This document shows positions 27,717-36,443 of a stretch of DNA of 64,000 nucleotides, piece by piece (positions within the stretch are counted from its first letter, which is position 1; each line of letters starts with the position of its first letter). Where the stretch lies: positions 2,852,001 to 2,916,000 of the forward strand of contig NZ_JAVDYJ010000001.1 in assembly GCF_031458395.1 (NCBI RefSeq), written 5' to 3'. The stretch is from Enteractinococcus fodinae. Lineage in GTDB: Bacteria > Actinomycetota > Actinomycetes > Actinomycetales > Micrococcaceae. The notes beneath the pieces were generated by a model. That model was not told the DNA's origin. It was given only the letters and a program-made list of their open reading frames with translations, and did not search any database. Position numbers and translations under genes: made by a program.

Positions 27717-28091
27717 TAGCTTTGAGAGGTATTTTGTACTTAGTTCTAGCCCTGGCCCTCACACCCTCGGGTAACACAGCGGTCTGCATTCGCCGGTGGG
27801 GCGCGAGGACAGATCAGTCCCACTTACCGACGTCAATTTCAAGCCGCTGCTGATAGCGAGCAAACACCCCAGAGCACAAGGATGAAATGACGGATAGGTT
27901 CAAGCCCCTGAAGCAACTACGCCGACGAGTTTGAACGATCATCCACAACTCGTCTAAGCCTTAGCGTTGGGTGCCAGCAAGGCTTAAACCAGCGATACCA
28001 TCTGTCTTGCTGCGGCAATCCAACCACGCCCAGGATGGAGTTGATCATCGAATGCGTTTACTGGTCCTGCGCACGGCAAAAGTAAGGGCTG
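27717..28091. other. intergenic region without recognisable features
   Basis: 375 nt between the monooxygenase operator and the stop of the 2-hydroxyglutarate oxidase gene. No frame with coding character, no strong hairpin and no repeat shared with the rest of the window were seen. Confidence 0.5.
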
Positions 28092-29309
28092 TCAGACTTG
28101 GAGAGCTTCGTGTTTCTCAACCATCCCAGCGACAATAAACTCAGCGATCGCCATTGAGGAGGTTGCGCCTGGTGACGGGGCGTTTCGAACGTGAGTCACT
28201 CTAGCCTCATAATCGATCCTGAAATCATCGACGAGGCTGCCATCCGCATCCATAGCTTGTGCGCGGATTCCACGGGTGAGGCGAGTTACGTTCGCACCCT
28301 CAAGCGAAGGAACGTACTTCTGCGCCTCACGAAGAAAGAATGTCTTCGACAGCACAGTTCGTCCTTCCCGAACGGCGCTCGGAAGGTTGTTCCGTGCGAA
28401 ATTCAGGAAACCACGGTCCATGAGCGTTTCCGCTAGGTCTCGCAGGTTCAATCCCAGCCCGCGGTAAACCTCACGTGAGGGTGACAGGAAGGCATTAGGC
28501 CCCACCAACATTTCCCCATCGACACGTTTTGTTAAATGCACCCCTAGAAAAGGAAACTTCGGGTCTGGCACTGGGTACACCAGGCCATTGAGTATGTCCT
28601 TATGCTTTTCGTCCAACCTGAAATACTGCCCGAAGAACGGGATTATACTCGGATTCCGCGCGCCCCCTGCCAGACGCGCGATGCGGTCGGACTGGAGGCC
28701 TGCGCACACAATCACAAAGTCGGTCTCGCGATCACCTTGAGAAGTTTGAAGAATGACTCCACTATTACTCGGGGCGATATCGTAAACTTCACAGTTCAGT
28801 TCCACTCTCCCACCCAACTCGACCAAGTCATTGGTAAGAGATCTCGTAACCGCAGCATAATCGACAATCGCCGTGGTTGGAGAATGCAGAGCAGAAATAC
28901 CTATTGCGTTCGGTTCGATTTCGCGAATCCCGGCGCCGTCGACCATCCGTACTCCAGGAACACCGTTCTTCTTCGCCCGCTCGAACATCTCGCCCAAGTG
29001 ACGCGCTTCTGCTTCGTCTAGCGCCACCACCAGCTTGCCGCACTGCTCGTACGGCAGCTCTCGCGCTAGGCAATAATCCTCGAGAAGTTGCGCGCCCCGT
29101 CGGCACAGCTGCGCTTTCAAACCTCCCGGCTGGTAGTACAGGCCAGCATGCACCACGCCTGAGTTATGCCCAGATTGGTGACTAGCAACTTGAGCTTCCT
29201 TCTCTAATAAGGTAACGGTTGAATCGGGAAACCTGCTCGCGAGCTCACGAGCGACAGCCGCTCCGACAATGCCTGCACCGACTACCGTGAATGATTTGGT
29301 AACGGTCAT
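28092..29309 (-). CDS. lhgO: L-2-hydroxyglutarate oxidase-like FAD oxidoreductase
   Basis: 405 residues. N-terminal FAD-binding GAGIVGAAVARELA (about residue 11), followed by the family pattern HQSGHNSGVVHAGLYY with the residues that surround the flavin, then GKLVVALDE and HSPTTAIVDYAAV. This arrangement is that of LhgO/YgaF in the DAO superfamily, which oxidises L-2-hydroxyglutarate to 2-oxoglutarate and passes electrons to the membrane quinone pool. AAGGAGG lies 8 nt before the ATG. It is 116 nt downstream of a TRAP-type receptor on the same strand and could be co-transcribed, which hints at import of a 2-hydroxy dicarboxylate. A different 2-hydroxyacid is possible. Confidence 0.87.
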   Translation of the reverse strand: MTVTKSFTVVGAGIVGAAVARELASRFPDSTVTLLEKEAQVASHQSGHNSGVVHAGLYYQPGGLKAQLCRRGAQLLEDYCLARELPYEQCGKLVVALDEAEARHLGEMFERAKKNGVPGVRMVDGAGIREIEPNAIGISALHSPTTAIVDYAAVTRSLTNDLVELGGRVELNCEVYDIAPSNSGVILQTSQGDRETDFVIVCAGLQSDRIARLAGGARNPSIIPFFGQYFRLDEKHKDILNGLVYPVPDPKFPFLGVHLTKRVDGEMLVGPNAFLSPSREVYRGLGLNLRDLAETLMDRGFLNFARNNLPSAVREGRTVLSKTFFLREAQKYVPSLEGANVTRLTRGIRAQAMDADGSLVDDFRIDYEARVTHVRNAPSPGATSSMAIAEFIVAGMVEKHEALQV

Positions 29310-29425
29310 ATTGAAGCCTCCTTACAAGAATGATCAAACGTTGCTCAGGAGTCCCGGCATACATTTCCCCGCCGGAGTTCCGCTCCATGCCTCAGTGGCG
29401 AATGAGCACGAGTGGGAATTGCAAA

Positions 29426-30673
29426 TTACTCTGGTCGGTGCTCCAGGAGGACCTCTTCATATACCGCGTCGGCGTAGGGGCGGAAATCTGTATCCTCGTC
29501 ATACCATTCGTCAAAGCTGGCGAAGTCTCCCTCATCGACGAAACCCAGCTCTTCGGCCTTGGCGGTCCACTTCTCTCCAGAGGCGATAACGCGGTCACGG
29601 AGGTCTGACCCGTGCGTTCCGTTGTCTTCGATCTCGGCGATCAGCTCTCTATTCGCCTTCATGATCGATTCTTGGACCTCTGGGTCCATCTCCTTAATGG
29701 TGCCGCCGACCTCGTTGACCTTCGCAACACCCTCGTAGTTGCCATCTATCACGACTTCCGCGCCTCCGATGAAAGCCCCCACGAGAGAGTCGAAGACGAC
29801 CTGCTGGTATGCAAGCGGCAAGTTAGCGATTTTCGAACCGCCCAGCACAGCGCCCGGAGCTCGCAAAGCGCTTGTATCTGCTGTGTAGCTAACATGCGGT
29901 GCAACCTCGAAAAAGCCGTGATCAAAAGAGGAATTGAACGAGTTCATCGCACAATCGGCGGTCTTTCGCTGCAGGGCTTCATACACCTCGACGTACGACA
30001 AGGACACTGGGGTCGCTCCAATGCTCCGTATTATCGTCTCATGGGCACTCGAGCCTGCCCGGATCTGACGGCCTTCCCAATCTTCAGCTGACTGGGCTTC
30101 TTCGGTACAGGAGGGGTAGGCATTCGCAGACGCCGAGATCGGGAAGAGGGGAACTAAGCCCTGGCTCTCAAACTCCTCGAGAAGTTCCTCGGACTCCCAT
30201 CCGAGCTCCACTCCGACAGCGTTGGCGACAAGTTCACCGACGAGCGGCGAACTCGACAGCGCCGAAAGAGGGTATGAGAGCTCGTCAAAGATGGGGAACC
30301 TCGAGGGATCGGCGGCGGGCAGGGTGTATGCGAGGTCCACGCGCCCGTCGGCCAGTGCATCATGTATTTCGTCAAACCCCGCAATGGCCTGTCCGTAGAC
30401 GACGTCCACGGTGATCTTTCCGCCGGAGCGCTCCTCGATTTCCTCTGCAAAGATGGTGTCATGGGCCATCACAGAGTTCGGCGAACTGGCTACCGATTGA
30501 TAGGTCAGAGTGACTGGTTCAAGATCGGCAAGAACCGCATCAATCTCGTCCTGGCTAGCTCCAAATTCATAGCCAGAATCTTCAGCAGCGGATGATTGCC
30601 CCGCGCTACCGGCACAACCCGTAACCGCCAGCATGAACACCGTCCCACAGGCGGCAAGCGATAGATATTTCAT
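29426..30673 (-). CDS. TRAP-type transporter solute-binding lipoprotein (DctP family)
   Basis: 415 residues. The signal peptide ends in the lipobox VTGC (Cys about residue 20), so the receptor is membrane-anchored. The DctP fold is recognised by GGKITVDVVYGQAIAGFDE, DALADGRVDLAYTLP, and the ligand-side segment GRQIRAGSSAHETIIRSIGATPVS followed by EVYEALQRKTADCAMN. The arginine in RAGSS corresponds to the conserved carboxylate-binding residue of the family. No DctQ or DctM membrane gene lies anywhere in this window. A paralogue of the same length, alike throughout, is at 35149-36396. Likely ligands are organic acids. Confidence 0.9.
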   Translation of the reverse strand: MKYLSLAACGTVFMLAVTGCAGSAGQSSAAEDSGYEFGASQDEIDAVLADLEPVTLTYQSVASSPNSVMAHDTIFAEEIEERSGGKITVDVVYGQAIAGFDEIHDALADGRVDLAYTLPAADPSRFPIFDELSYPLSALSSSPLVGELVANAVGVELGWESEELLEEFESQGLVPLFPISASANAYPSCTEEAQSAEDWEGRQIRAGSSAHETIIRSIGATPVSLSYVEVYEALQRKTADCAMNSFNSSFDHGFFEVAPHVSYTADTSALRAPGAVLGGSKIANLPLAYQQVVFDSLVGAFIGGAEVVIDGNYEGVAKVNEVGGTIKEMDPEVQESIMKANRELIAEIEDNGTHGSDLRDRVIASGEKWTAKAEELGFVDEGDFASFDEWYDEDTDFRPYADAVYEEVLLEHRPE

Positions 30674-30729
30674 TCTGATTTTCCAATCTTAGAGATCATA
30701 TGTTGTGTTTTCAGACTGAGCCTTGACCG

Positions 30730-30955
30730 CCTACGACGGCACCCGCTCTGCAAATAGCTTGATGAACTGACCCAGAGATGCTGCTCCATGCATTCGCTGT
30801 GAACGCTCGCACTATCGAACAGGTCCGCGTTAGATACTGGGAACCTGAATGGCGATTGAGATAGGCATGTACACGTCCTTCTTCAGCCGGTACGTGATCG
30901 GCGAATCGGTACCGCCGTGCACAGCCCTCTCTCCGTCACCGGATAGTTCTCCTCA
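30730..30955 (-). pseudogene. decayed small gene or gene fragment
   Basis: On the minus strand a ribosome site GAGGAG (30950-30955) precedes a GTG at 30939. One base shift within the first five codons joins it to a frame reading AVHGGTDSPITYRLKKDVYM and continuing to a stop at about 30830. Downstream the sequence degrades, with further stops. The protein is not recognised. What supports a former gene is the good ribosome site and the operator palindrome ending 41 nt upstream of the GTG, nearly the same distance as that operator has from the SDR gene at 43318. Confidence 0.35.
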
Positions 30956-30980
30956 TACTTGAGAAAGTTACGTGGAGCTC

Positions 30981-31000
30981 AATGAGAGTACACTCTCATT
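30981..31000. promoter_or_regulatory. palindromic operator TGAGAGT-AC-ACTCTCA
   Basis: AATGAGAGT and ACTCTCATT form perfect 9-base arms around AC. It differs from the perfect palindrome at 43358-43377 in only one central base. It is 307 nt upstream of the TRAP receptor start and 41 nt upstream of a decayed gene start. A TetR gene lies 493 nt away and is the best local candidate for the binding protein. Confidence 0.65.
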
Positions 31001-31492
31001 GCTTCAATGAAGGATATTGTGATCTACCCAACTTTGTCAATCATGCGCCTGGACACATTGACGACCTCGTGCAGATGTAGTCATACCTCAACACTTTTCT
31101 TCAACAAGCGCATCCGGAGCCTCAGATTCACACTGTTGCTTGTCAGCCTGACATCGAACATCGAAAGATGGACGCACTTATGCCCGATATACGGGAGCAA
31201 AATGGATCGGCCATCAAAAGAAAAAAGTTTGCACAAGCTCACTACTGAGCCAACCGACCCCACCCTCGACCGGTGATCATAAACCTGACTGCATGGCGCC
31301 ACGTGCACAGAAGCCGGAGGCTCACCTGTAGGGCTACGATTGGGTCAAGGTGAAGATTTTCGCGAACGGCAACATCGTGCATTCTCGAGGGGATTACACA
31401 ACAGGGGATGCGCACGTCAGCCTGCCAAGCGAGTTACTCTCTAAGTACTCGCTTTCGTTATACGGGTCCGTAACGGCCACACTTAAGATTCA
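31001..31492. other. intergenic region
   Basis: 492 nt between the operator palindrome and the 3' end of the TetR gene. Two short open frames are present (to 31276 and from 31350) but neither has a ribosome site, family similarity or sensible composition. No repeat was noticed. Confidence 0.45.
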
Positions 31493-32101
31493 CTATGGTT
31501 CGACGAGAGCGCTTTCCAAAATAAATTCAATCCGCGGGCGCAGCCTGTCCCACATCTGCGCGACGGCATATTCCCGGAGCGGAGTACGGATTATCTCGTG
31601 AAGCTCTACGGCATGAATGTTCTCTGCGATAAGGCGCGGGGACCCACCAGTTCGTAGACGACCATTCTCGCTGGCTTCCACCAAGACGGTCTCGACTAGG
31701 CGGATCATCCGCTCCCCCTGTGAGAGCGTCCGCGGCTTTCGAGGGCTGCTGGGGTCGAAGGAAGCAAGAACGTATTCTGCCGCATTTGTAAAATTGTCTT
31801 GATAATACTCAGCACGGGCTTGATATATTGCCAATATCCTGTCTACGTAGGCAGCGGCCGTCGTGCTGGATTTGGTGGAGTATGCGATCTCTCTTTGTTC
31901 GCACGAATCCATAATAAGATCCATTTGATGCCCGTATACCGTCAAAAAAAGATCTGTTTTTGACGTTATATGCCTGAAGAGGGTTGCCTCCGATATCCCT
32001 GCACGTACTGCAACGTCGCGTGTTGTGATTTCTGCAAAAGATCGCTCTTCAAGTAACGAGGACGCAGCGGCCTCTATCCTCTGACGAGTATCAACTGCCA
32101 C
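31493..32101 (-). CDS. TetR/AcrR family transcriptional regulator
   Basis: 202 residues from a GTG start at 32101 with AGGGAAAG just upstream. The HTH occupies residues 5-52: RIEAAASSLLEERSFAEITT, then DVAVRAGISEATLFRHITSK. The ligand domain follows (about residues 60-195). It lies upstream of, and on the same strand as, the first TRAP receptor, separated by 819 nt that contain the TGAGAGTACACTCTCA operator. It is therefore the nearest candidate to bind that palindrome and the copy upstream of the BVMO operon; this is inference. Confidence 0.87.
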   Translation of the reverse strand: MAVDTRQRIEAAASSLLEERSFAEITTRDVAVRAGISEATLFRHITSKTDLFLTVYGHQMDLIMDSCEQREIAYSTKSSTTAAAYVDRILAIYQARAEYYQDNFTNAAEYVLASFDPSSPRKPRTLSQGERMIRLVETVLVEASENGRLRTGGSPRLIAENIHAVELHEIIRTPLREYAVAQMWDRLRPRIEFILESALVEP

Positions 32102-32782
32102 TCTTTCCCTACTTTCGAACTTCCCGTTCTAAGCCTGTTGTGACATTAACACCTTCGACCCAGGAATGAAGTGAACAGTACGGTGACATCTCAATTCAAA
32201 GCATTTTAGGTCGATTCGTCTATATCGCCACTAATGTCAGCATGCTACCACCCAAGCGATGGCTTCAGCGCTCGTCATCGTAACGCGGTGGTCTATGCAG
32301 GACGCAGTGTCGCTGGTCATAAGGCTGCTCTAATTCCCGAACGCACGAAGCCTCAGATCGGGTGCGAGAAAGAACGTAGGTTAGGACGCGCCGAGACGTT
32401 CTTTGCACACTCGGGGTCTCATTTTCTCCATGATCGTGCTCCCTCTTCACCCAGAAGCCCGAAGACCCGGGTAGTCCGCAGTTGAATGGGGCTACCCGGT
32501 GCCTTCGTCTACCAGCAGGTCGAGGGGGCAGTAAACGATGCTCGGTAGATTTCGACCTCTTTTGGGGTGAGTCCGATGTGCCGGTTACGGTTGGCCTGTC
32601 GAGCCTTGTCGAGCTCAGGTTCATTAGCTCACGCGGCTGGCGGGTGCTCCAGTTCAGCCGTAAACGGTTCTATGGAGCGAAAGCACGAGGCTTTTATTCA
32701 GACCAGGAAGGTCCAAGCTTTGTTTGCCACCTCGGATGCGGCGGGGATGGCTACTGAGATGCGGTCTGAGCAAATCGCGGCG
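32102..32782. other. 681-nt region without a recognisable gene; one hairpin
   Basis: All six frames are broken or lack family similarity. A perfect 8-bp stem CCGGGTAG/CTACCCGG lies at 32467-32499 and could terminate transcription. The stretch may be remains of lost genes, but nothing could be identified by translation. Confidence 0.5.
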
Positions 32783-33931
32783 CTAGCTGAGCAGTTTGCG
32801 ACCCATCACAAGACGCTGTACCTGGTTGGTGCCTTCGTAGATCTGGGTGATCTTGGCGTCGCGCATCATGCGCTCAACCGGGTGGTCCTGCACGTAGCCG
32901 GCACCCCCGAGCAATTGCACCGCATCGGTGGTGATCTCCATGGCGACATCGGAGGCGAAGGCTTTCGCGGCCGCACCGTAATAGCCCAAATCCGAGTCGT
33001 TGCGCTCACTCTTGGCAGCAGCAACATAGGTGAGCTGGCGGGCAGCTTCCAGCTTCATGCCCATATCAGCAACCATGAATTGAATGCCCTGGAAGTCGGC
33101 AATGCGTTTGCCGAACTGCTGACGTTCCTTGATGTAATCAATCGCGTAATCCAGGGCGCCTTGAGCTACTCCCACGGCTTGAGCCGCAATAGTGACGCGC
33201 GTGTGGTCAAGGGTCTGCAATGCTAGCTTCAGGCCGCCGCCGATGTCTCCGACTACTCGGTCACCGGGGATCCGGCAGTTATCGAATAGCAGTTCCCGGG
33301 TGGGGCTGCCTTTAATCCCGAGCTTGCGCTCTTTAGCGCCGAAGCTAAAGCCTTCATCAGATTTCTCGACCACAAAAGCGGTGATGTTGCTACCGCGTTT
33401 GCCGTCCGGATCGGTCACGGCCATCACCGTGTAATATTCGCTGACCCCGGCGTTGGTGATCCAGGCCTTGGTTCCGTTGAGAATCCAGTCATCACCATCC
33501 CGAGTCGCGCGAGTTTTCATGCTCGCGGTATCAGAACCGGCTTCTGGCTCCGAGAGGCCATAGGAGATGGTCGCTTCACCGGCGGCCAACCGTGGCAGGT
33601 ACTTCTGTTTGATTTCCTCATTGCCGCCCAGTTGTATTGGCAGCGAACCGAGTTTATTGACCGCTGGGATCAGCGACGATGACATGCAGCCACGTGCGAC
33701 CTCTTCGATAATGATCGCCACTGCGAGCGCATCAGCCCCGACGCCGTCATATTCTTCGGGGATATGTGCGGCAAAGAAATCCGTGTCCACCAGCGCATCG
33801 TGGGCTTCTTGTGGGTACCGTGCTTCCGCATCAACCTCGGTCGCATGCGGGGCGATTTCTTTATCTACGACATCGCGTACCGCAGCACGCAGTTCATCGT
33901 GGTCTTCGCTTGGCTTGTACAGATCAAACAT
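32783..33931 (-). CDS. acyl-CoA dehydrogenase
   Basis: 382 residues, the standard length. Signature segments in order: YGLSEPEAGSDTASMKTRA (about residues 125-143), KAWITNAGVSEYYTVMA, FGKRIADFQGIQFMVADM, and near the C-terminus QLLGGAGYVQDHPVERMMRD followed by QIYEGTNQVQ. The catalytic base is the glutamate of YEGTNQVQ, in the position used by short- and medium-chain enzymes. GAAAGAGA precedes the ATG at 33931. It makes the first desaturation in beta-oxidation of an acyl-CoA using FAD and electron-transfer flavoprotein. It is a single gene, apparently separate from its neighbours. Confidence 0.94.
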   Translation of the reverse strand: MFDLYKPSEDHDELRAAVRDVVDKEIAPHATEVDAEARYPQEAHDALVDTDFFAAHIPEEYDGVGADALAVAIIIEEVARGCMSSSLIPAVNKLGSLPIQLGGNEEIKQKYLPRLAAGEATISYGLSEPEAGSDTASMKTRATRDGDDWILNGTKAWITNAGVSEYYTVMAVTDPDGKRGSNITAFVVEKSDEGFSFGAKERKLGIKGSPTRELLFDNCRIPGDRVVGDIGGGLKLALQTLDHTRVTIAAQAVGVAQGALDYAIDYIKERQQFGKRIADFQGIQFMVADMGMKLEAARQLTYVAAAKSERNDSDLGYYGAAAKAFASDVAMEITTDAVQLLGGAGYVQDHPVERMMRDAKITQIYEGTNQVQRLVMGRKLLS

Positions 33932-34124
33932 ATATGTCTCTTTCGTCAGGTACTTAGACTCACGTCAGCTCGGTGCAGAGGTACCTCCGTGGAGGGACTT
34001 CTGTGACACGCCCAACGCTCCTCATCGTATTCAATTACTGAATTGATGGCATCTAGTCCACAGTGGAAGATACCTCTTTGGTGTATTTATCTTCTTCGGT
34101 CAGTCTCGCTCCGTTGTCTGGTCA

Positions 34125-34152
34125 CGATTCCACCACCGAAGGTGTGGAATCG
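34125..34152 (-). terminator. hairpin after the GntR gene
   Basis: CGATTCCAC (34125-34133) and GTGGAATCG (34144-34152) pair perfectly around a 10-nt loop, directly beyond the GntR stop at 34155 on the minus strand. Confidence 0.65.
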
Positions 34153-34154
34153 CC

Positions 34155-34886
34155 CTAATGCAGGTATCCCGCCGTTAACCGCTCCCACAGTTCATCGGGA
34201 TCTTCTGAGTCACCAGTCTGTGCCAGTGCCTGCTTAACTAAGAGCCGGCCGGTCAAAACCAGATGGCTCTGCATTGCCTCAGCCGCTGCCCGATCATCAC
34301 CACGAGTTATGGCGTCGATAATCGGATCATGCTCATCCACAATCGTGTCGAACCCTCTATATAATCCCACCGTCGACGGCGTAAGCAGTCGGGTATTCAA
34401 GCGAAGCCGCTCAACGATGTCCCGCGCCCGACGCGCGCCCCCCGTCACCAGAATTACATTGTGCAGTTCTTGGTCCGCACGGAAAAACCGTTCTTCATCA
34501 TCGTCTGCCGCAGCCTGCTGCATCTCTATACGAAGCTCAGCGAGTCGGGCCGATTCATCCGCTTCCGATAAAGCAGCACGACGGGCTGCCGGTACTTCAA
34601 GAGCAATTCGAATAGAGAAAATCTCAGCTATATCGGCGGGCGTCGTAGGAATAACCTGAAATCCCCTATTCCGGGAAAACCGAATCATGCCGGCTTCTTC
34701 CAAACGTAAAAGTCCGTCTCTCACCGGCGAGCGTGAAATCTCCAGCTCTTCGGCTAGTTGATAAACACTGTAGAGCTCCCCCGGCTGCATCTGTCCATTC
34801 ATGACCGAAGTGCGCACGTAATCCATGACTTGCTGGGTGAGACTTCGGTGTGGACGGACTATGGGGGAGGATTCAGAACGTGGCAT
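34155..34886 (-). CDS. GntR family transcriptional regulator (FadR/FCD type)
   Basis: 243 residues from the ATG at 34886; an ATG 24 nt upstream (34910) is an alternative. The N-terminal winged HTH is seen at residues 15-80: VMDYVRTSVMNGQMQPGELY, then QLAEELEISRSPVRDGLLRL and EEAGMIRFSRNRGFQV. The C-terminal FCD domain has the acid-binding metal residues in the pattern DQELHNVILV and HDPIIDAITRGD. FCD regulators usually sense small organic acids. A promoter (TTACTC-N17-TATACT, 34975-35003) lies upstream, covered by tandem GTAACAT palindromes, so autoregulation is likely. The same palindrome occurs before three other transcription units here. Confidence 0.9.
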   Translation of the reverse strand: MPRSESSPIVRPHRSLTQQVMDYVRTSVMNGQMQPGELYSVYQLAEELEISRSPVRDGLLRLEEAGMIRFSRNRGFQVIPTTPADIAEIFSIRIALEVPAARRAALSEADESARLAELRIEMQQAAADDDEERFFRADQELHNVILVTGGARRARDIVERLRLNTRLLTPSTVGLYRGFDTIVDEHDPIIDAITRGDDRAAAEAMQSHLVLTGRLLVKQALAQTGDSEDPDELWERLTAGYLH

Positions 34887-34974
34887 ACCGCTATTCTGCC
34901 CGACTTTCATATCTCGTATTGGATGCTCATAGCAACGCAGTGAGTCGTATATCACGATGCATCTTGACATGCCC

Positions 34975-35003
34975 AGTATAATGTTACCCAGATTACTGAG
35001 TAA
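34975..35003 (-). promoter_or_regulatory. predicted promoter of the GntR gene
   Basis: On the minus strand TTACTC (35003-34998), 17 nt, TATACT (34980-34975). The -10 and -35 hexamers are each overlapped by one of the two GTAACAT-type palindromes. Pattern prediction only. Confidence 0.45.
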
Positions 35004-35011
35004 CATGTGAC
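34976..35011. promoter_or_regulatory. tandem GTAACATGTTAC-type operators between GntR and TRAP receptor genes
   Basis: GTATAATGTTAC (34976-34987, 10 of 12 consensus bases) and GTAACATGTGAC (35000-35011, 11 of 12), centres 24 nt apart. Seen another way, ATGTTAC and GTAACAT form a perfect inverted repeat 34981-35006. They lie between divergent GntR and TRAP receptor genes and could control both. Confidence 0.65.
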
Positions 35012-35148
35012 ACGCGACGTGATCCATCTAACGACAGGTAATCCTCGGATGACAATTGCGATGCATGAAAGCCGCATCAACCGCTACTTAGTTAAAGACG
35101 AAATTGTGTAGCAAACAAAAATATACGATCTAGAAAGGCAACGTCATT

Positions 35149-36396
35149 ATGAAAAAATTCCCGCTCGCTGCGGCTGGTGCAGCGCTCGCCCTAATAATCA
35201 CTGGTTGCGCTAACGCTTCAGACCAACCCGGGGCATCTGATGAGACCGGGTATGAATATGGAGCTGACCAAGAGGAGATTGACGCGGCACTCGCAGATCT
35301 CGAACCGGTCACTCTGACATATCAGGGTGCTGCTAGCTCACCGGACTCGGTTCAGGCGAGGGACAAGATCTGGGCCGAAGCCCTTGAAGAGCGGTCCGGG
35401 GGGAAACTTACCATGGACATCGTATATGGGCAGGCAATTGCCGGATTCGACGAAGTTGATGCTGCACTTGCAGACGGGCGCGTTGATTTAGCCTACACGC
35501 TTCCTGGCTATGATCCCTCGACGTACCCTAACTTCGATGACCTTTCATATTCTCTTTCTATGCTTCCGAACTCTCCACTTGTCGGTGAACTGGTGGCCAA
35601 CGCAGTTGGTTTGGAACTCTCGTGGCAATCAGAGGAAGTACTCGAAGAATACGAAAGCCAGGGACTTGTTCCTCTCTTCCCCGTCTCGGCATCAGCGAGT
35701 TTCTATCCGGCATGCACACAGGAAGGGACCTCCGAGGCGGATTGGAACGGACGCCAGATTAGAGCAGGCTCGAGAGCTCATGAGGCTATGGCCCAAGGCA
35801 TTGGCGCCACTCCCGTATCGTTAGATTTCGTCGAGGTATACGAAGCCCTTCAGCGTGGAACCGTTGATTGCGCCCTGAACTCAATGAACTCCGCATATGA
35901 CTATGGATTCATAGACGTTGCTCCCCATGTCAGCTACCCAACCGAAACTAGTGTGCCTCGAGGACCCGGGGCGATCATTGGAGGGATTGACGTCGCTAAT
36001 TTACCTCTAGCTTACAAGCAAGTCCTCTTCGACTCGCTTGTTGAGGCATTCATGGGGAGTGCAGAAGTTGTCATCCATGGAAATTATGAGGGAGTCGCCG
36101 AGGTGCATGAAGTTGGTGGCACGATCCAGGAGATGGACGCTGCGGTCCAAGAGTCAATTGCAGCCACAAATGAAGAACGCATCACTGAAATTGAGAACGA
36201 TGGCACTCACGGCACGGATCTCAGAGAGCGCGTCCTTGCTTCTGGAGAGAAGTGGACGGAAAAGGCCGAAGAACTTGGTTTCGTAGATGAGGGCGAATTC
36301 TCTGATTTCGATGAGTGGTTCGACCCGGAGACAGATTTTCGTCCTTTTGCCGAAGCTGTCTATGAAGAAATCCTGTTGGAGCATCGACCAGAATGA
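35149..36396 (+). CDS. TRAP-type transporter solute-binding lipoprotein (DctP family), second copy
   Basis: 415 residues with signal peptide and lipobox ITGC (Cys about residue 20). Its blocks match the first copy in order and wording, e.g. GGKLTMDIVYGQAIAGFDEV, GRQIRAGSRAHEAMAQGIGA, EVYEALQRGTVDCALNSMNS and the identical end LLEHRPE. GAAAGG lies about 12 nt before the ATG. It is divergent from a GntR gene whose operators lie in between. As with the first copy, no TRAP membrane subunit follows; a terminator comes 10 nt after the stop. It must use permeases encoded elsewhere or act as a sensor. Confidence 0.9.
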   Translation: MKKFPLAAAGAALALIITGCANASDQPGASDETGYEYGADQEEIDAALADLEPVTLTYQGAASSPDSVQARDKIWAEALEERSGGKLTMDIVYGQAIAGFDEVDAALADGRVDLAYTLPGYDPSTYPNFDDLSYSLSMLPNSPLVGELVANAVGLELSWQSEEVLEEYESQGLVPLFPVSASASFYPACTQEGTSEADWNGRQIRAGSRAHEAMAQGIGATPVSLDFVEVYEALQRGTVDCALNSMNSAYDYGFIDVAPHVSYPTETSVPRGPGAIIGGIDVANLPLAYKQVLFDSLVEAFMGSAEVVIHGNYEGVAEVHEVGGTIQEMDAAVQESIAATNEERITEIENDGTHGTDLRERVLASGEKWTEKAEELGFVDEGEFSDFDEWFDPETDFRPFAEAVYEEILLEHRPE

Positions 36397-36405
36397 CAAA
36401 TGGAA

Positions 36406-36443
36406 TGAGTAGGAGGGGCGGATTGACTCCCCCCTTCTACTCA
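36406..36443 (+). terminator. terminator of the second TRAP receptor gene
   Basis: TGAGTAG (36406-36412) pairs with CTACTCA (36437-36443), with an inner AGGGG/CCCCT stem. It starts 10 nt after the stop codon, which shows that the receptor is transcribed alone. Confidence 0.75.

Noticed and set aside
31007-31601. Two short plus-strand frames near the TetR gene
   Set aside because: No ribosome sites, odd composition, and the second overlaps the TetR gene on the other strand.
32102-32782. Possible transposase remains upstream of the acyl-CoA dehydrogenase region
   Set aside because: Translations in all frames showed no transposase motif that could be defended.
34964-34982. TTGACA followed by TATAAT upstream of the GntR/TRAP pair
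   Set aside because: The spacer is only 7 nt, so the two hexamers cannot form one promoter; the minus-strand TTACTC-N17-TATACT fits better.
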